Shown: positions 26,335 through 33,521 of the stretch, piece by piece
How the letters are laid out: each line of letters begins with the position of its first letter
How positions within the stretch are numbered: position 1 is the stretch's first letter
Origin: Bradyrhizobium_A sp052115025
GTDB taxonomy: Bacteria; Pseudomonadota; Alphaproteobacteria; Rhizobiales; Xanthobacteraceae
DNA length: 64,000 nt
Reading direction: 5' to 3'
Assembly (NCBI RefSeq): GCF_052115025.1
Contig: NZ_JBFRFW010000001.1
Span: 186,001-250,000 of the forward strand
The notes under the pieces: model-generated
Seen by the model: the letters and a program-made list of their open reading frames with translations, nothing else
Databases searched by the model: none
Told to the model about the DNA's origin: nothing
Made by a program: the position numbers and the translations under genes

Positions 26335-27606
26335 TCAGGCCGCAGGCAGGATGGTGCCTTCGACCTCACCAAAGCCGACGCGATAGCCGTCGCCCTGGCA
26401 GAAGCCGGTGATGGCAAGGGAATCGCCGTCCTCGATGAACGTGCGGCGCTCGCCGCCGACGTCGAGCGGCTCGGCGCCGCCCCAGCTGATTTCGAGCAGG
26501 CTGCCGCGCTGATCCTTTTCCGCGCCGCTGATCGTGCCCGAACCGAGCAGATCGCCGACATTCATGGCGCAACCGGACGAGGCATGATGGACGAGCTGCT
26601 GCACCGACGACCAGTACATGTACTTGAAGTTGGTGCGGCAGATGCGCTGCGGCGCCGCCATCTTGGCGGTCCGCAGCGTGACGTCGAGGGTGAGGTCGTA
26701 GTTGTTGGCGCCGGCCTGCTGCAGGTAGGGCAGCGGCTTGGGATCCTGCGCCGGGCCGTGGACGCGGAACGGCTCCAGCGCCTCGCGGGTGACGATCCAC
26801 GGGCTGATCGAGGTGGCGAACGCCTTGGCCTGGAACGGGCCGAGCGGCACATACTCCCACTGCTGGATGTCGCGGGCGCTCCAGTCGTTGAGCAGCGTGA
26901 AGCCGAAAATCATCGCCTCGGCCTCGGCTTCCGAGAGGCGCTTGCCCATCTCGGAGGGCTGGCCGACCACGACGCCCATCTCGAGCTCGAAATCGAGGCG
27001 CTTGCAGGGGCCGAAGCTCGGCACTTCGGCGGTCGGCGGCTTGAGCTGGCCGTGCGGGCGGCGCACCGGCGTGCCGCTCACCACCACCGTGGACGCGCGG
27101 CCATTGTAGCCGATCGGAATGTGCAGCCAGTTCGGCAGCAGCGGGTTCGACTTGTCGCGGAACATGGCGCCGACATTGGTGGCGTGCTCCTTCGACGAGT
27201 AGAAGTCGGTGAAGCCGGCGACCGCGAGCGGCAGATAGAGCTGCACGTCGCGACGCGGATGCAGCGCGCGCTTGCGCAGCTCGGCGTTGTCACGCAGCTC
27301 CGCATTGTCGTGGCGCAGCAGCTCGCTGATGCGGGCGCGGGTCTTGCTCCACACCGCAGGACCAAGCGCCATGAAGGCGTTGATCGACGGCTGCGCGAAC
27401 ACGCCCTTGGCGGTGCTCGCCGTCAGGACGCCTGCGGCTTCCAGCGCCGCAAGGTCGAGCACCTGATCGCCGATAGCGACACCGACACGGGGTGCGGCGT
27501 CGGCCTTGGTCGAGAACACACCGTACGGCAGGTTCTGGATCGGGAAATCGGACGCCGGATCGACGTCGACGAAGGAACGGAGCTTGGGATCGTTGGGATG
27601 GCTCAT
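26335..27606 (-). CDS. fahA: Fumarylacetoacetase
   Basis: 423 residues, normal size. The N-terminal SH3-like domain (FGVFSTK-type segment, here PYGVFSTKADAAPRVGVAIGDQVLDL) is followed by the FAH catalytic domain with LDFELEMGVVVG and NDWSARDIQQWEYVPLGPFQAKAFATSISPW, carrying the metal-binding Glu/Asp residues. It hydrolyses fumarylacetoacetate to fumarate and acetoacetate, the last step of tyrosine/homogentisate breakdown. It is the last gene of the six-gene minus-strand operon, 26 bp after maiA. Confidence 0.96.
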   Translation of the reverse strand: MSHPNDPKLRSFVDVDPASDFPIQNLPYGVFSTKADAAPRVGVAIGDQVLDLAALEAAGVLTASTAKGVFAQPSINAFMALGPAVWSKTRARISELLRHDNAELRDNAELRKRALHPRRDVQLYLPLAVAGFTDFYSSKEHATNVGAMFRDKSNPLLPNWLHIPIGYNGRASTVVVSGTPVRRPHGQLKPPTAEVPSFGPCKRLDFELEMGVVVGQPSEMGKRLSEAEAEAMIFGFTLLNDWSARDIQQWEYVPLGPFQAKAFATSISPWIVTREALEPFRVHGPAQDPKPLPYLQQAGANNYDLTLDVTLRTAKMAAPQRICRTNFKYMYWSSVQQLVHHASSGCAMNVGDLLGSGTISGAEKDQRGSLLEISWGGAEPLDVGGERRTFIEDGDSLAITGFCQGDGYRVGFGEVEGTILPAA

Positions 27607-27632
27607 CGGAGTGCTTTCGACAGAACGGAGGG

Positions 27633-28274
27633 TTATTCGGCGTCGGCCTGGCGGCCGGGTTCGGCAGCAGCGAAGGCTTCGAGCTTGGCAGAGGCGGCAT
27701 CGATGCCGCGGATGCGCTCATAGGGCGCGAGATCGAGGCCGAAGCGGCGGGCGTTGAACACCTGCGGCACGATGCAGATGTCGGCGAGCGTCGGACGATC
27801 CCCGAGCGCGAACGGCCCAGGCAGCTCCCGGAGCCGCGCTTCGATGGCGTCGAAGCCAAGCTTGATCCAGTGCTGCGACCAGGCATTACGGGTCGGCTCG
27901 TCGACGCCGATCTGATTCAGGCGGTTGAGCACCCGCAGGTTGCCGATCGGATGGATGTCGCTGGCGACGGTAAGCGCGATCTCGCGGGCGATGGCACGCT
28001 GCTCGGCATTGCCCGGCAGCAGCGGCGGCTCGGGATGGGTCTCGTCGAGATACTCGATGATCGCGAGCGACTGGGCGAGATGGAAGCTGCCGTCGATCCA
28101 GTACGGCACGAGGCCGGCCGGATTGACCTTGAGATACTCCGGCCCGGTCTGCTCGCCCTTGCGCAGATGGATGAACTTGTTGTCGGCGCTCAGCCCCTTG
28201 AGGCCGAGGGCGATGCGAACGCGGTAGGCCGCGGTCGAGCGGTAGTAGCCATAAAGCGTGGCGTGGTCGGACAT
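27633..28274 (-). CDS. maiA: Maleylacetoacetate isomerase (zeta-class GST)
   Basis: 213 residues from MSDHATLYGYYRSTAAYRVRIAL (ATG 28274). The longer frame upstream is out of family. The N-terminal thioredoxin-like domain has the YRSTAAYRVRIAL active-site segment, where the enzymes usually have SSxxxR, plus NPAGLVP and QSLAIIEYLDE. The helical C-terminal domain follows. It isomerises maleylacetoacetate to fumarylacetoacetate using glutathione. It is placed between hmgA and fahA, in pathway order. Confidence 0.95.
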   Translation of the reverse strand: MSDHATLYGYYRSTAAYRVRIALGLKGLSADNKFIHLRKGEQTGPEYLKVNPAGLVPYWIDGSFHLAQSLAIIEYLDETHPEPPLLPGNAEQRAIAREIALTVASDIHPIGNLRVLNRLNQIGVDEPTRNAWSQHWIKLGFDAIEARLRELPGPFALGDRPTLADICIVPQVFNARRFGLDLAPYERIRGIDAASAKLEAFAAAEPGRQADAE

Positions 28275-28299
28275 CTGGCACCGGATGAAAAGCGAACAG

Positions 28300-28325
28300 C
28301 CCCGCCACGCGGACACGCGGCGGGG
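28300..28325 (-). terminator. Hairpin between hmgA and maiA
   Basis: CCCCGCC (28300-28306) pairs with GGCGGGG (28319-28325) in the 64-bp gap between the two genes. No T tract follows, so it is more likely an mRNA-processing or stability stem than a terminator. Confidence 0.4.
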
Positions 28326-28338
28326 ACTGGATCGAAGG

Positions 28339-29685
28339 TTACGGCTTGGTCGGGTCGAACTTCTTCTCGAGGCCCTTCCAGCAGTCGGCATAATCGTCCT
28401 GCAGGGTGGCGGAGGAGGCGGCATGCGCCGTGACCCGCTGCGGGAAACGCGTCTCGAACATGAACGCCATGGTGCCCGTCAGCTTCACCGGCTTGAGCTC
28501 GCCGTTGCTGGCGTGCTCGAAGGCGTCACGATCCGGGCCGTGCGGCAGCATGCAGTTATGCAGGCTCATGCCGCCCGGCGTGAAGCCCTGGGGCTTGGCG
28601 TCGTAGACGCCGTAGATCAGGCCCATGAACTCCGACATGATGTTCATGTGGTACCACGGCGGACGGAAGGTGTTCTCCGCGACCATCCAGCGCTCCGGGA
28701 AGATCACGAAGTCGATGTTGGCGGTGCCGGCGGTCTCCGACGGCGAGGTCAGCACCGTGAAGATCGACGGATCCGGATGATCGAACGCAATCGCACCGAC
28801 CGGCGAGAAGGTGCGCAGGTCGTACTTGTAGGGCGCGTAGTTGCCATGCCAGCCGACGACATCGATCGGCGAATGCGGCAGCGTGGTCGCCCACAGCGCA
28901 CCACCCCACTTCACGAACAGCTCGGTCGGGGTGTCCTTGTCCTCATAGGCCGCGACCGGGGTGAGGAAGTCGCGGGCGTTGGCGAGACAGTTGGCACCGA
29001 TCGGGCCACGCTCCGGCAACGTGAATGCGCCGCCGTAGTTCTCGCAGAGATAGCCGCGCGCCGGACCGCCATTGAGCTCGACGCGGAACTTGACACCGCG
29101 CGGGATCACCACGATCTCGGCCGGCTCGGCATCGATCACACCGAACTCAGTGACGAAGCGCAGCTTGCCCTGCTGCAGCACAAACATCATCTCGCCGTCG
29201 GCATTGTAGAAGTGCTGGTCGACCATCGACTTGGTGATCAGGTAGACGTGCGCCGCCATGCCCGCCTGGGTGTTGGCGTCGCCGGCGGTGGTCATGGTCT
29301 GCACGCCGTCGATGAAGGTCAGCTCCGTCGACGGGATCGGAGTCGGATCCCAGCGCAGCTGGCCGATCGGCATCTCCGTCTCGAAGCACGGCGCGGTCCG
29401 CCACAGCCCGCCATCGACCTTCCTGAAGCGGCCGGAGTGCAGGACCGACGGGCGAATGCGGTACAGCCAGGATCGCTCGTTGGTGCCGCGCGGCGCCGTG
29501 AACGGCGAGCCGGAGAGCTGCTCGGCATAGAGCCCGTAGGCGGCACGCTGCGGCGAGTTGCGGCCGATCGGCAGCGCGCCGGGCAGCGCTTCGGTCTCGA
29601 AGCTGTTGCCGAAGCCGGACATGTAGCCCGGCGTGATGTTGCTCACCGACCTGGCAATCGCATCAGGAGCTGCGTTGTAATTCAT
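28339..29685 (-). CDS. hmgA: Homogentisate 1,2-dioxygenase
   Basis: 448 residues from MNYNAAPDAIAR (ATG 29685, 2 bp after the preceding stop). Family landmarks are GFGNSFETEALPGALP, the Fe-binding region PPWYHMNIMSEFMGLIYG (His and Glu ligands) and SLHNCMLPHGPD (second His). The enzyme opens the ring of homogentisate to maleylacetoacetate with O2 and Fe(II). It is the central gene of the tyrosine/phenylacetate-type pathway here, followed by maiA and fahA. Confidence 0.97.
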   Translation of the reverse strand: MNYNAAPDAIARSVSNITPGYMSGFGNSFETEALPGALPIGRNSPQRAAYGLYAEQLSGSPFTAPRGTNERSWLYRIRPSVLHSGRFRKVDGGLWRTAPCFETEMPIGQLRWDPTPIPSTELTFIDGVQTMTTAGDANTQAGMAAHVYLITKSMVDQHFYNADGEMMFVLQQGKLRFVTEFGVIDAEPAEIVVIPRGVKFRVELNGGPARGYLCENYGGAFTLPERGPIGANCLANARDFLTPVAAYEDKDTPTELFVKWGGALWATTLPHSPIDVVGWHGNYAPYKYDLRTFSPVGAIAFDHPDPSIFTVLTSPSETAGTANIDFVIFPERWMVAENTFRPPWYHMNIMSEFMGLIYGVYDAKPQGFTPGGMSLHNCMLPHGPDRDAFEHASNGELKPVKLTGTMAFMFETRFPQRVTAHAASSATLQDDYADCWKGLEKKFDPTKP

Positions 29686-29687
29686 GG

Positions 29688-30644
29688 TCACTCTCCCTGC
29701 AGGGCTGCCCACATCTCGCGGTCACGCTCGGCGGTCCAGATCACCGGATCGTCGATGCCCGACGCTTCGTCATAGGCGCGGGACACATTGAACGGCAGGC
29801 AGTGCTCGTAGATGGCGAAGCTCGAGAACTTCGGATCCATTACTTCGCGGGTCGCCGCCATGCTCTCCTTGAGCGAGCGGCCCTTGGCGACCGAGGTCTC
29901 GGCCGCGCCATACAGCGAGGTGACGAAGTCGCGGGTCATGGCAATGGCTTCGCGGCAGGTCGCAGTGCCCTGCAACGCATCGCCGCGACCCGGCGCGATC
30001 GCCTTGGGATTGAATTCGCGGATCTCGTTGAGGGTCATCGGCCACTCGCGCAGATGCGCGTCGCCGCAGTAGCAGGCGGAGTGATATTCGATCAGGTCGC
30101 CGGAGAACATCACCTCGGCATCGGGCACCCATGCGACGATGTCACCGGAGGTGTGGCCGGCGCCGAGCTGCATCAGCTTGACTTCGCGCTTGCCGAGGAA
30201 GATCGACATCTCGCCCTCGAACGCCAGCGTCGGCCAGGTCAGGCCGGGAATGCTCTCGGCATCGCGGAACAGGCGCGGGAAGCGGCCGTATTCGGAATCC
30301 CAGTCCTGCTGGCCGCGCTCCTGGATCAGGCGATAGGTTTCCTGCGAGGCTACGATGCCTTCGGCATTGTAGGCCGAGGCGCCGAGCACACGCACAGCGT
30401 GATAGTGCGACAGCACGACATACTTGATCGGCTTGTCGGTGACGGTGCGAACGCGTTCGACCACGCTTCTGGCCATCGCCGGGGTCGCCTGGGCATCGAA
30501 CACGAGGCAGCCGTCGTCGCCGACGATCACCGCCGTGTTGGGGTCGCCCTCCGCCGTGAAGGCATAGAGATCGGTGCCGATCTCCGAGAAGGTAACCTTC
30601 TTTTCCGAAAGATCGTTGGTGGAGGCAAAGCCTTTGGCGCTCAT
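29688..30644 (-). CDS. MBL-fold protein with only one intact metal site
   Basis: 318 residues with the metallo-beta-lactamase fold. The usual HxHxDH motif reads SHYHAVRVLG: His80 and His82 are kept, but Asp is Val84 and His is Arg85. The third and fourth ligands GAGHTSGD (H164) and FSGDL (D183) are present. The final GHG-type histidine is Arg220 (PGRG). All site-1 ligands survive and all site-2 ligands are lost, so a mononuclear or non-hydrolytic protein is expected. It is embedded in the homogentisate operon, 2 bp before hmgA and 42 bp after the DUF2783 gene. Its role in aromatic breakdown is unknown. It could act on a CoA or glutathione thioester, but that is speculation. Confidence 0.82.
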   Translation of the reverse strand: MSAKGFASTNDLSEKKVTFSEIGTDLYAFTAEGDPNTAVIVGDDGCLVFDAQATPAMARSVVERVRTVTDKPIKYVVLSHYHAVRVLGASAYNAEGIVASQETYRLIQERGQQDWDSEYGRFPRLFRDAESIPGLTWPTLAFEGEMSIFLGKREVKLMQLGAGHTSGDIVAWVPDAEVMFSGDLIEYHSACYCGDAHLREWPMTLNEIREFNPKAIAPGRGDALQGTATCREAIAMTRDFVTSLYGAAETSVAKGRSLKESMAATREVMDPKFSSFAIYEHCLPFNVSRAYDEASGIDDPVIWTAERDREMWAALQGE

Positions 30645-30686
30645 CGTCGGTTGTTCCTGTCTACGCGTCGTCTTGAAGTCTTGGTT

Positions 30687-30902
30687 TTACGACTGCGGCG
30701 CTGCCGGGTGGGCAACGCCGCGCTTGGCCAGCGTGATGGCATCACGCAGCACATCGATATCGCCGATGTGATTGGCGAGTACGAGCACCAGCGCCGCATC
30801 GAGCGTCGCGCTGTCCTCGTCGCTGAGGCCGCGATGGGCCTCCACAATCAGCCGGAATGCATCGTCCGGCCTGGCGAAATTGGAAGTGGTCGACACAGCC
30901 AT
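30687..30902 (-). CDS. DUF2783 small protein
   Basis: 71 residues, almost entirely helical and acidic in the middle. It contains LIVEAHRGLSDEDSATLDAAL-like and LVLANHIGDIDVL segments, which match my recollection of DUF2783, a family often next to homogentisate genes. It has no signal or membrane segment. It lies 11 bp downstream of the FAD hydroxylase gene, so translation may be coupled. It may be a small partner or stabiliser of the hydroxylase. That is inference from position only. Confidence 0.78.
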   Translation of the reverse strand: MAVSTTSNFARPDDAFRLIVEAHRGLSDEDSATLDAALVLVLANHIGDIDVLRDAITLAKRGVAHPAAPQS

Positions 30903-30913
30903 GATCGGACCTC

Positions 30914-32530
30914 TCAGTTGGCGCCGGCCGCACGCGACAATGCCGCGTCAAGTGCTGCGCGGGTCGGGTGGCGGAAGCGCGCGGCCACATAGCCGTCGGG
31001 GCGCAGCAGATAGGCCGTTCCGGGAGCGGCATCATAGCGCGTTTTCGCAAGCCCGGCCTGGTCGATCAGCGCTTCATCGGCGCCAATACGGATCACGCCG
31101 ACGCCGTCGGGGGCCGGCGCGGCCGCGCCGTTGGCAAACTCCAGCAATGTGAAACGACGCCCCTGCGCAATGAAGGCATCCGTCAGATACGACGTGCCGC
31201 CGGCGCGCGCGACCAGCGGCGCATCACGCATCGACATTCCGGGGACGACACCGCCATTCCAGGCATCGGCATCCGGCGTCGACAGCGGCGTATCGTACAC
31301 CGAGGGCACCGACAGGCGACCGCCATTGACCATGCGCTTGCCGAAATCGGTGTCCTTGGCGAGCGCCAGCACTGCGCGGCGCAGCCGCTCTTCCTCGCGC
31401 GAGGCCGGCGCCATGAAATCAGTGGCACGGGTCGATTCGCGAATGTTCTCGTCGGCCGCCGCGCTACGCTCGGTGTGATAGGTGTCGAGCAGTGCTTCCG
31501 GCGCGCGTCCGTCGAGCACCCGCGACAGCTTCCAGGCGAGGTTCTCCGCATCCTCCAGCCCGGAATTGGCGCCGCGTGCACCGAATGGCGACACCTGATG
31601 CGCGGAGTCGCCGGCGAAAATCACCCGGCCGTGGACAAAGCGGTCCATGCGCCGGCACTGGAATTTGTAGAGCGAAATCCACTCGAACTCGAAATTGTCG
31701 TGGCCGAGCATGCGCGCGATGCGCGGACGGACGTTCTCGGGACGACGCTCGACGATGGGATCGGCATCAGGGCTGAGCTGCAGGTCGATGCGCCAGACAT
31801 TGTCGGGCTGGCGATGCAGCAGCGCCGAACGACCGGCATGGAACGGCGGATCGAACCAAAACCAGCGCTCGGTCGGGAAATCCGCGGCCATCTTGACGTC
31901 GGCAATCAGGAACTGGTCCTCGAATACCTTGCCCGAAAACTCCGCCCCGACCATGCCGCGCAGCGACGAGCGCGCGCCGTCGCAGGCGATGAGATGCGAA
32001 GCGGACAGGCGATAGGGCCCCTCCGGCGTCTCGATGGTCAGCACCACATGGTCGTTGCGCTGCTCGAGCGCCGTGACCTTGTTGCGCCAGCGCAGGCTGA
32101 TGCCGGGAAGCTGGGCGGCGCGTTCGACCAGATAGGCTTCCGCATAGAACTGCTGCAGGTTGATGAAGGCCGGCATCTTGTGGCCGTCCTCGGGCAGCAG
32201 GTTGAACTGATAGAGCTGGGCGGCGCCGTGAAAAATCTTGCCGACGCTCCACACCACGCCTTTGTCGACCATGCGGCTGCCGACACCGAGCCGGTCCCAG
32301 TATTCCAGTGCACGCTTGGAGAAGCAGATGGCGCGGGAGCCCTCACCGATCCGGTCGGCATCGTCGAGCAGCACAACGGGATGGCCACGCTCGGCGAGAT
32401 CAATCGCAAGCGACAAACCGACCGGGCCCGCCCCGACCACGACCACCGGATGATGGGCAATCGCCGCGGCCGGACGCTCCTGGTCCGCATGTCGCAGATA
32501 GCCGAATTGGGTCGCTGCACCGCCGGTCAT
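30914..32530 (-). CDS. FAD-dependent aromatic hydroxylase (PheA/TfdB/MhpA family)
   Basis: 538 residues from the ATG at 32530, behind GGGAGGG. A GTG three bases upstream is in frame. The dinucleotide motif VVVGAGPVGLSLAIDLAERGHPVVLLDD (about 31-58) is followed by the DG motif CDGARSSLRGMVG and the GD motif FAGDSAHQVSPFGARGANSGLEDAENLAWKL, then a thioredoxin-like C-terminal domain. It is a class A flavoprotein monooxygenase using NAD(P)H. As first gene of the hmg operon it probably makes homogentisate from a hydroxyphenylacetate, or opens a side route into the pathway. The exact substrate is not visible. Confidence 0.88.
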   Translation of the reverse strand: MTGGAATQFGYLRHADQERPAAAIAHHPVVVVGAGPVGLSLAIDLAERGHPVVLLDDADRIGEGSRAICFSKRALEYWDRLGVGSRMVDKGVVWSVGKIFHGAAQLYQFNLLPEDGHKMPAFINLQQFYAEAYLVERAAQLPGISLRWRNKVTALEQRNDHVVLTIETPEGPYRLSASHLIACDGARSSLRGMVGAEFSGKVFEDQFLIADVKMAADFPTERWFWFDPPFHAGRSALLHRQPDNVWRIDLQLSPDADPIVERRPENVRPRIARMLGHDNFEFEWISLYKFQCRRMDRFVHGRVIFAGDSAHQVSPFGARGANSGLEDAENLAWKLSRVLDGRAPEALLDTYHTERSAAADENIRESTRATDFMAPASREEERLRRAVLALAKDTDFGKRMVNGGRLSVPSVYDTPLSTPDADAWNGGVVPGMSMRDAPLVARAGGTSYLTDAFIAQGRRFTLLEFANGAAAPAPDGVGVIRIGADEALIDQAGLAKTRYDAAPGTAYLLRPDGYVAARFRHPTRAALDAALSRAAGAN

Positions 32531-32832
32531 CACGCCCTCCCGCTCGTTTCATTCTAATTATGGTGATTGTGCTGGCGTTCCCGGACGCCGGACATTAAAT
32601 TAGTCTCATATGCAACTATATACGCTTCGCTTGCGGCAGCCGTCAACTGGTCAAGGCGCGATGTGCACGGTCGCTTGACAGCCATCCGGAACCAACTTCG
32701 AATTGGTTCCAGAAGTTTGGCCTGATTCAAGACGAATCGGGATCGTCGTGCGACTGATGCTGCGGAACCCGCTTCAGGCCCTCCCGTCGCCCGAGACGAT
32801 CAGGAGGGGCCGCTTGCAGTGAGATCGTGGTC
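32531..32832. promoter_or_regulatory. Divergent control region, hmg operon / marR
   Basis: A 302-bp non-coding region between the hydroxylase and marR starts. It is AT-rich near 32550-32625 and holds the MarR-type palindrome described separately (32601-32618). No clear -35/-10 pair could be set. The right half (32640-32832) shows only the marR leader, including a CAACTTCGAATTGG stretch of no evident function. Confidence 0.5.
32601..32618. promoter_or_regulatory. Candidate MarR operator
   Basis: TAGTCTCATATGCAACTA is an 18-bp palindrome with 14 of 18 positions symmetric (TAGT..CATATG..ACTA), 71 bp upstream of the hydroxylase start. Length, symmetry and position fit an operator for the divergently encoded MarR protein. 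Confidence 0.55.
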
Positions 32833-33318
32833 ATGACCAAGCTCGACCTTCTCAAATTCGTCCCGTTCCGGATGAACCGGTTGTCGGCGGCAATCAGCAC
32901 CGCGCTGTCGAGCGAATACCGCGACCGCTACGGCATCGAGGTGCCGGAATGGCGGGTGATCGCGACCCTCGGCTTTCGCGAGGAGCCGTGCACCGCCCAG
33001 TTCATCGTGCAGCACACCAGCACCCACAAATCCACCATCAGCCGCGCGGTGACGAGCCTGCTCGAGAAGGGTCTCATCGAACGGATCGAAAACCCGATCG
33101 ACCGGCGCGAATACGCCCTGCAGCTCTCCCGGGAGGGCGAGACCCTCTACCAGGGCCTGATCCCGCGGCTCCTGAACCGGGAGCGTGAGATCCTGGCCGC
33201 GCTGTCCCCGGCGGAACTGCGGCAGTTCGAGGCGGTCCTGTCCAAGATCGAAAAAAGCCTTGAGCTGGTCCAGGCTGAGGATCTCCCCGCCGCGCCGCGG
33301 GACTACGAACAGGCCTGA
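32833..33318 (+). CDS. MarR family transcriptional regulator
   Basis: 161 residues from the ATG at 32833. A GTG two codons earlier is also possible. Winged helix: VPEWRVIATLGFREEPCTAQFIVQHTSTHKSTISRAVTSLLEKGLIERIENPIDRREYAL, with the DRR wing. It is divergent from the homogentisate operon and probably its repressor, released by an aromatic intermediate such as homogentisate. The candidate operator lies in the shared 302-bp region. Confidence 0.9.
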   Translation: MTKLDLLKFVPFRMNRLSAAISTALSSEYRDRYGIEVPEWRVIATLGFREEPCTAQFIVQHTSTHKSTISRAVTSLLEKGLIERIENPIDRREYALQLSREGETLYQGLIPRLLNREREILAALSPAELRQFEAVLSKIEKSLELVQAEDLPAAPRDYEQA

Positions 33319-33521
33319 GCGGCCGCGTTTTCGCTCTCAAACAGCCATTTCCAGTCCAACTGGCCCGTAGCGGACCAAATGCCACGGCGCGTTTTCGCCC
33401 GTTGTCGCCTTCTGTTCATAAAAACGTCGATAAGGTCTTCAAACTCGGGATACTTTCCGGGTTCCCGGCGTTACCCTCCCCGGGCATCGGCGCCCTCCTG
33501 CCAGCTCAACAGACAGGCATC

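Noticed and set aside
24952..27723. Open frame of 923 codons on the plus strand
   Set aside because: Antisense to coxC and fahA, with shadow composition and no recognisable motif. It also spans the intergenic region.
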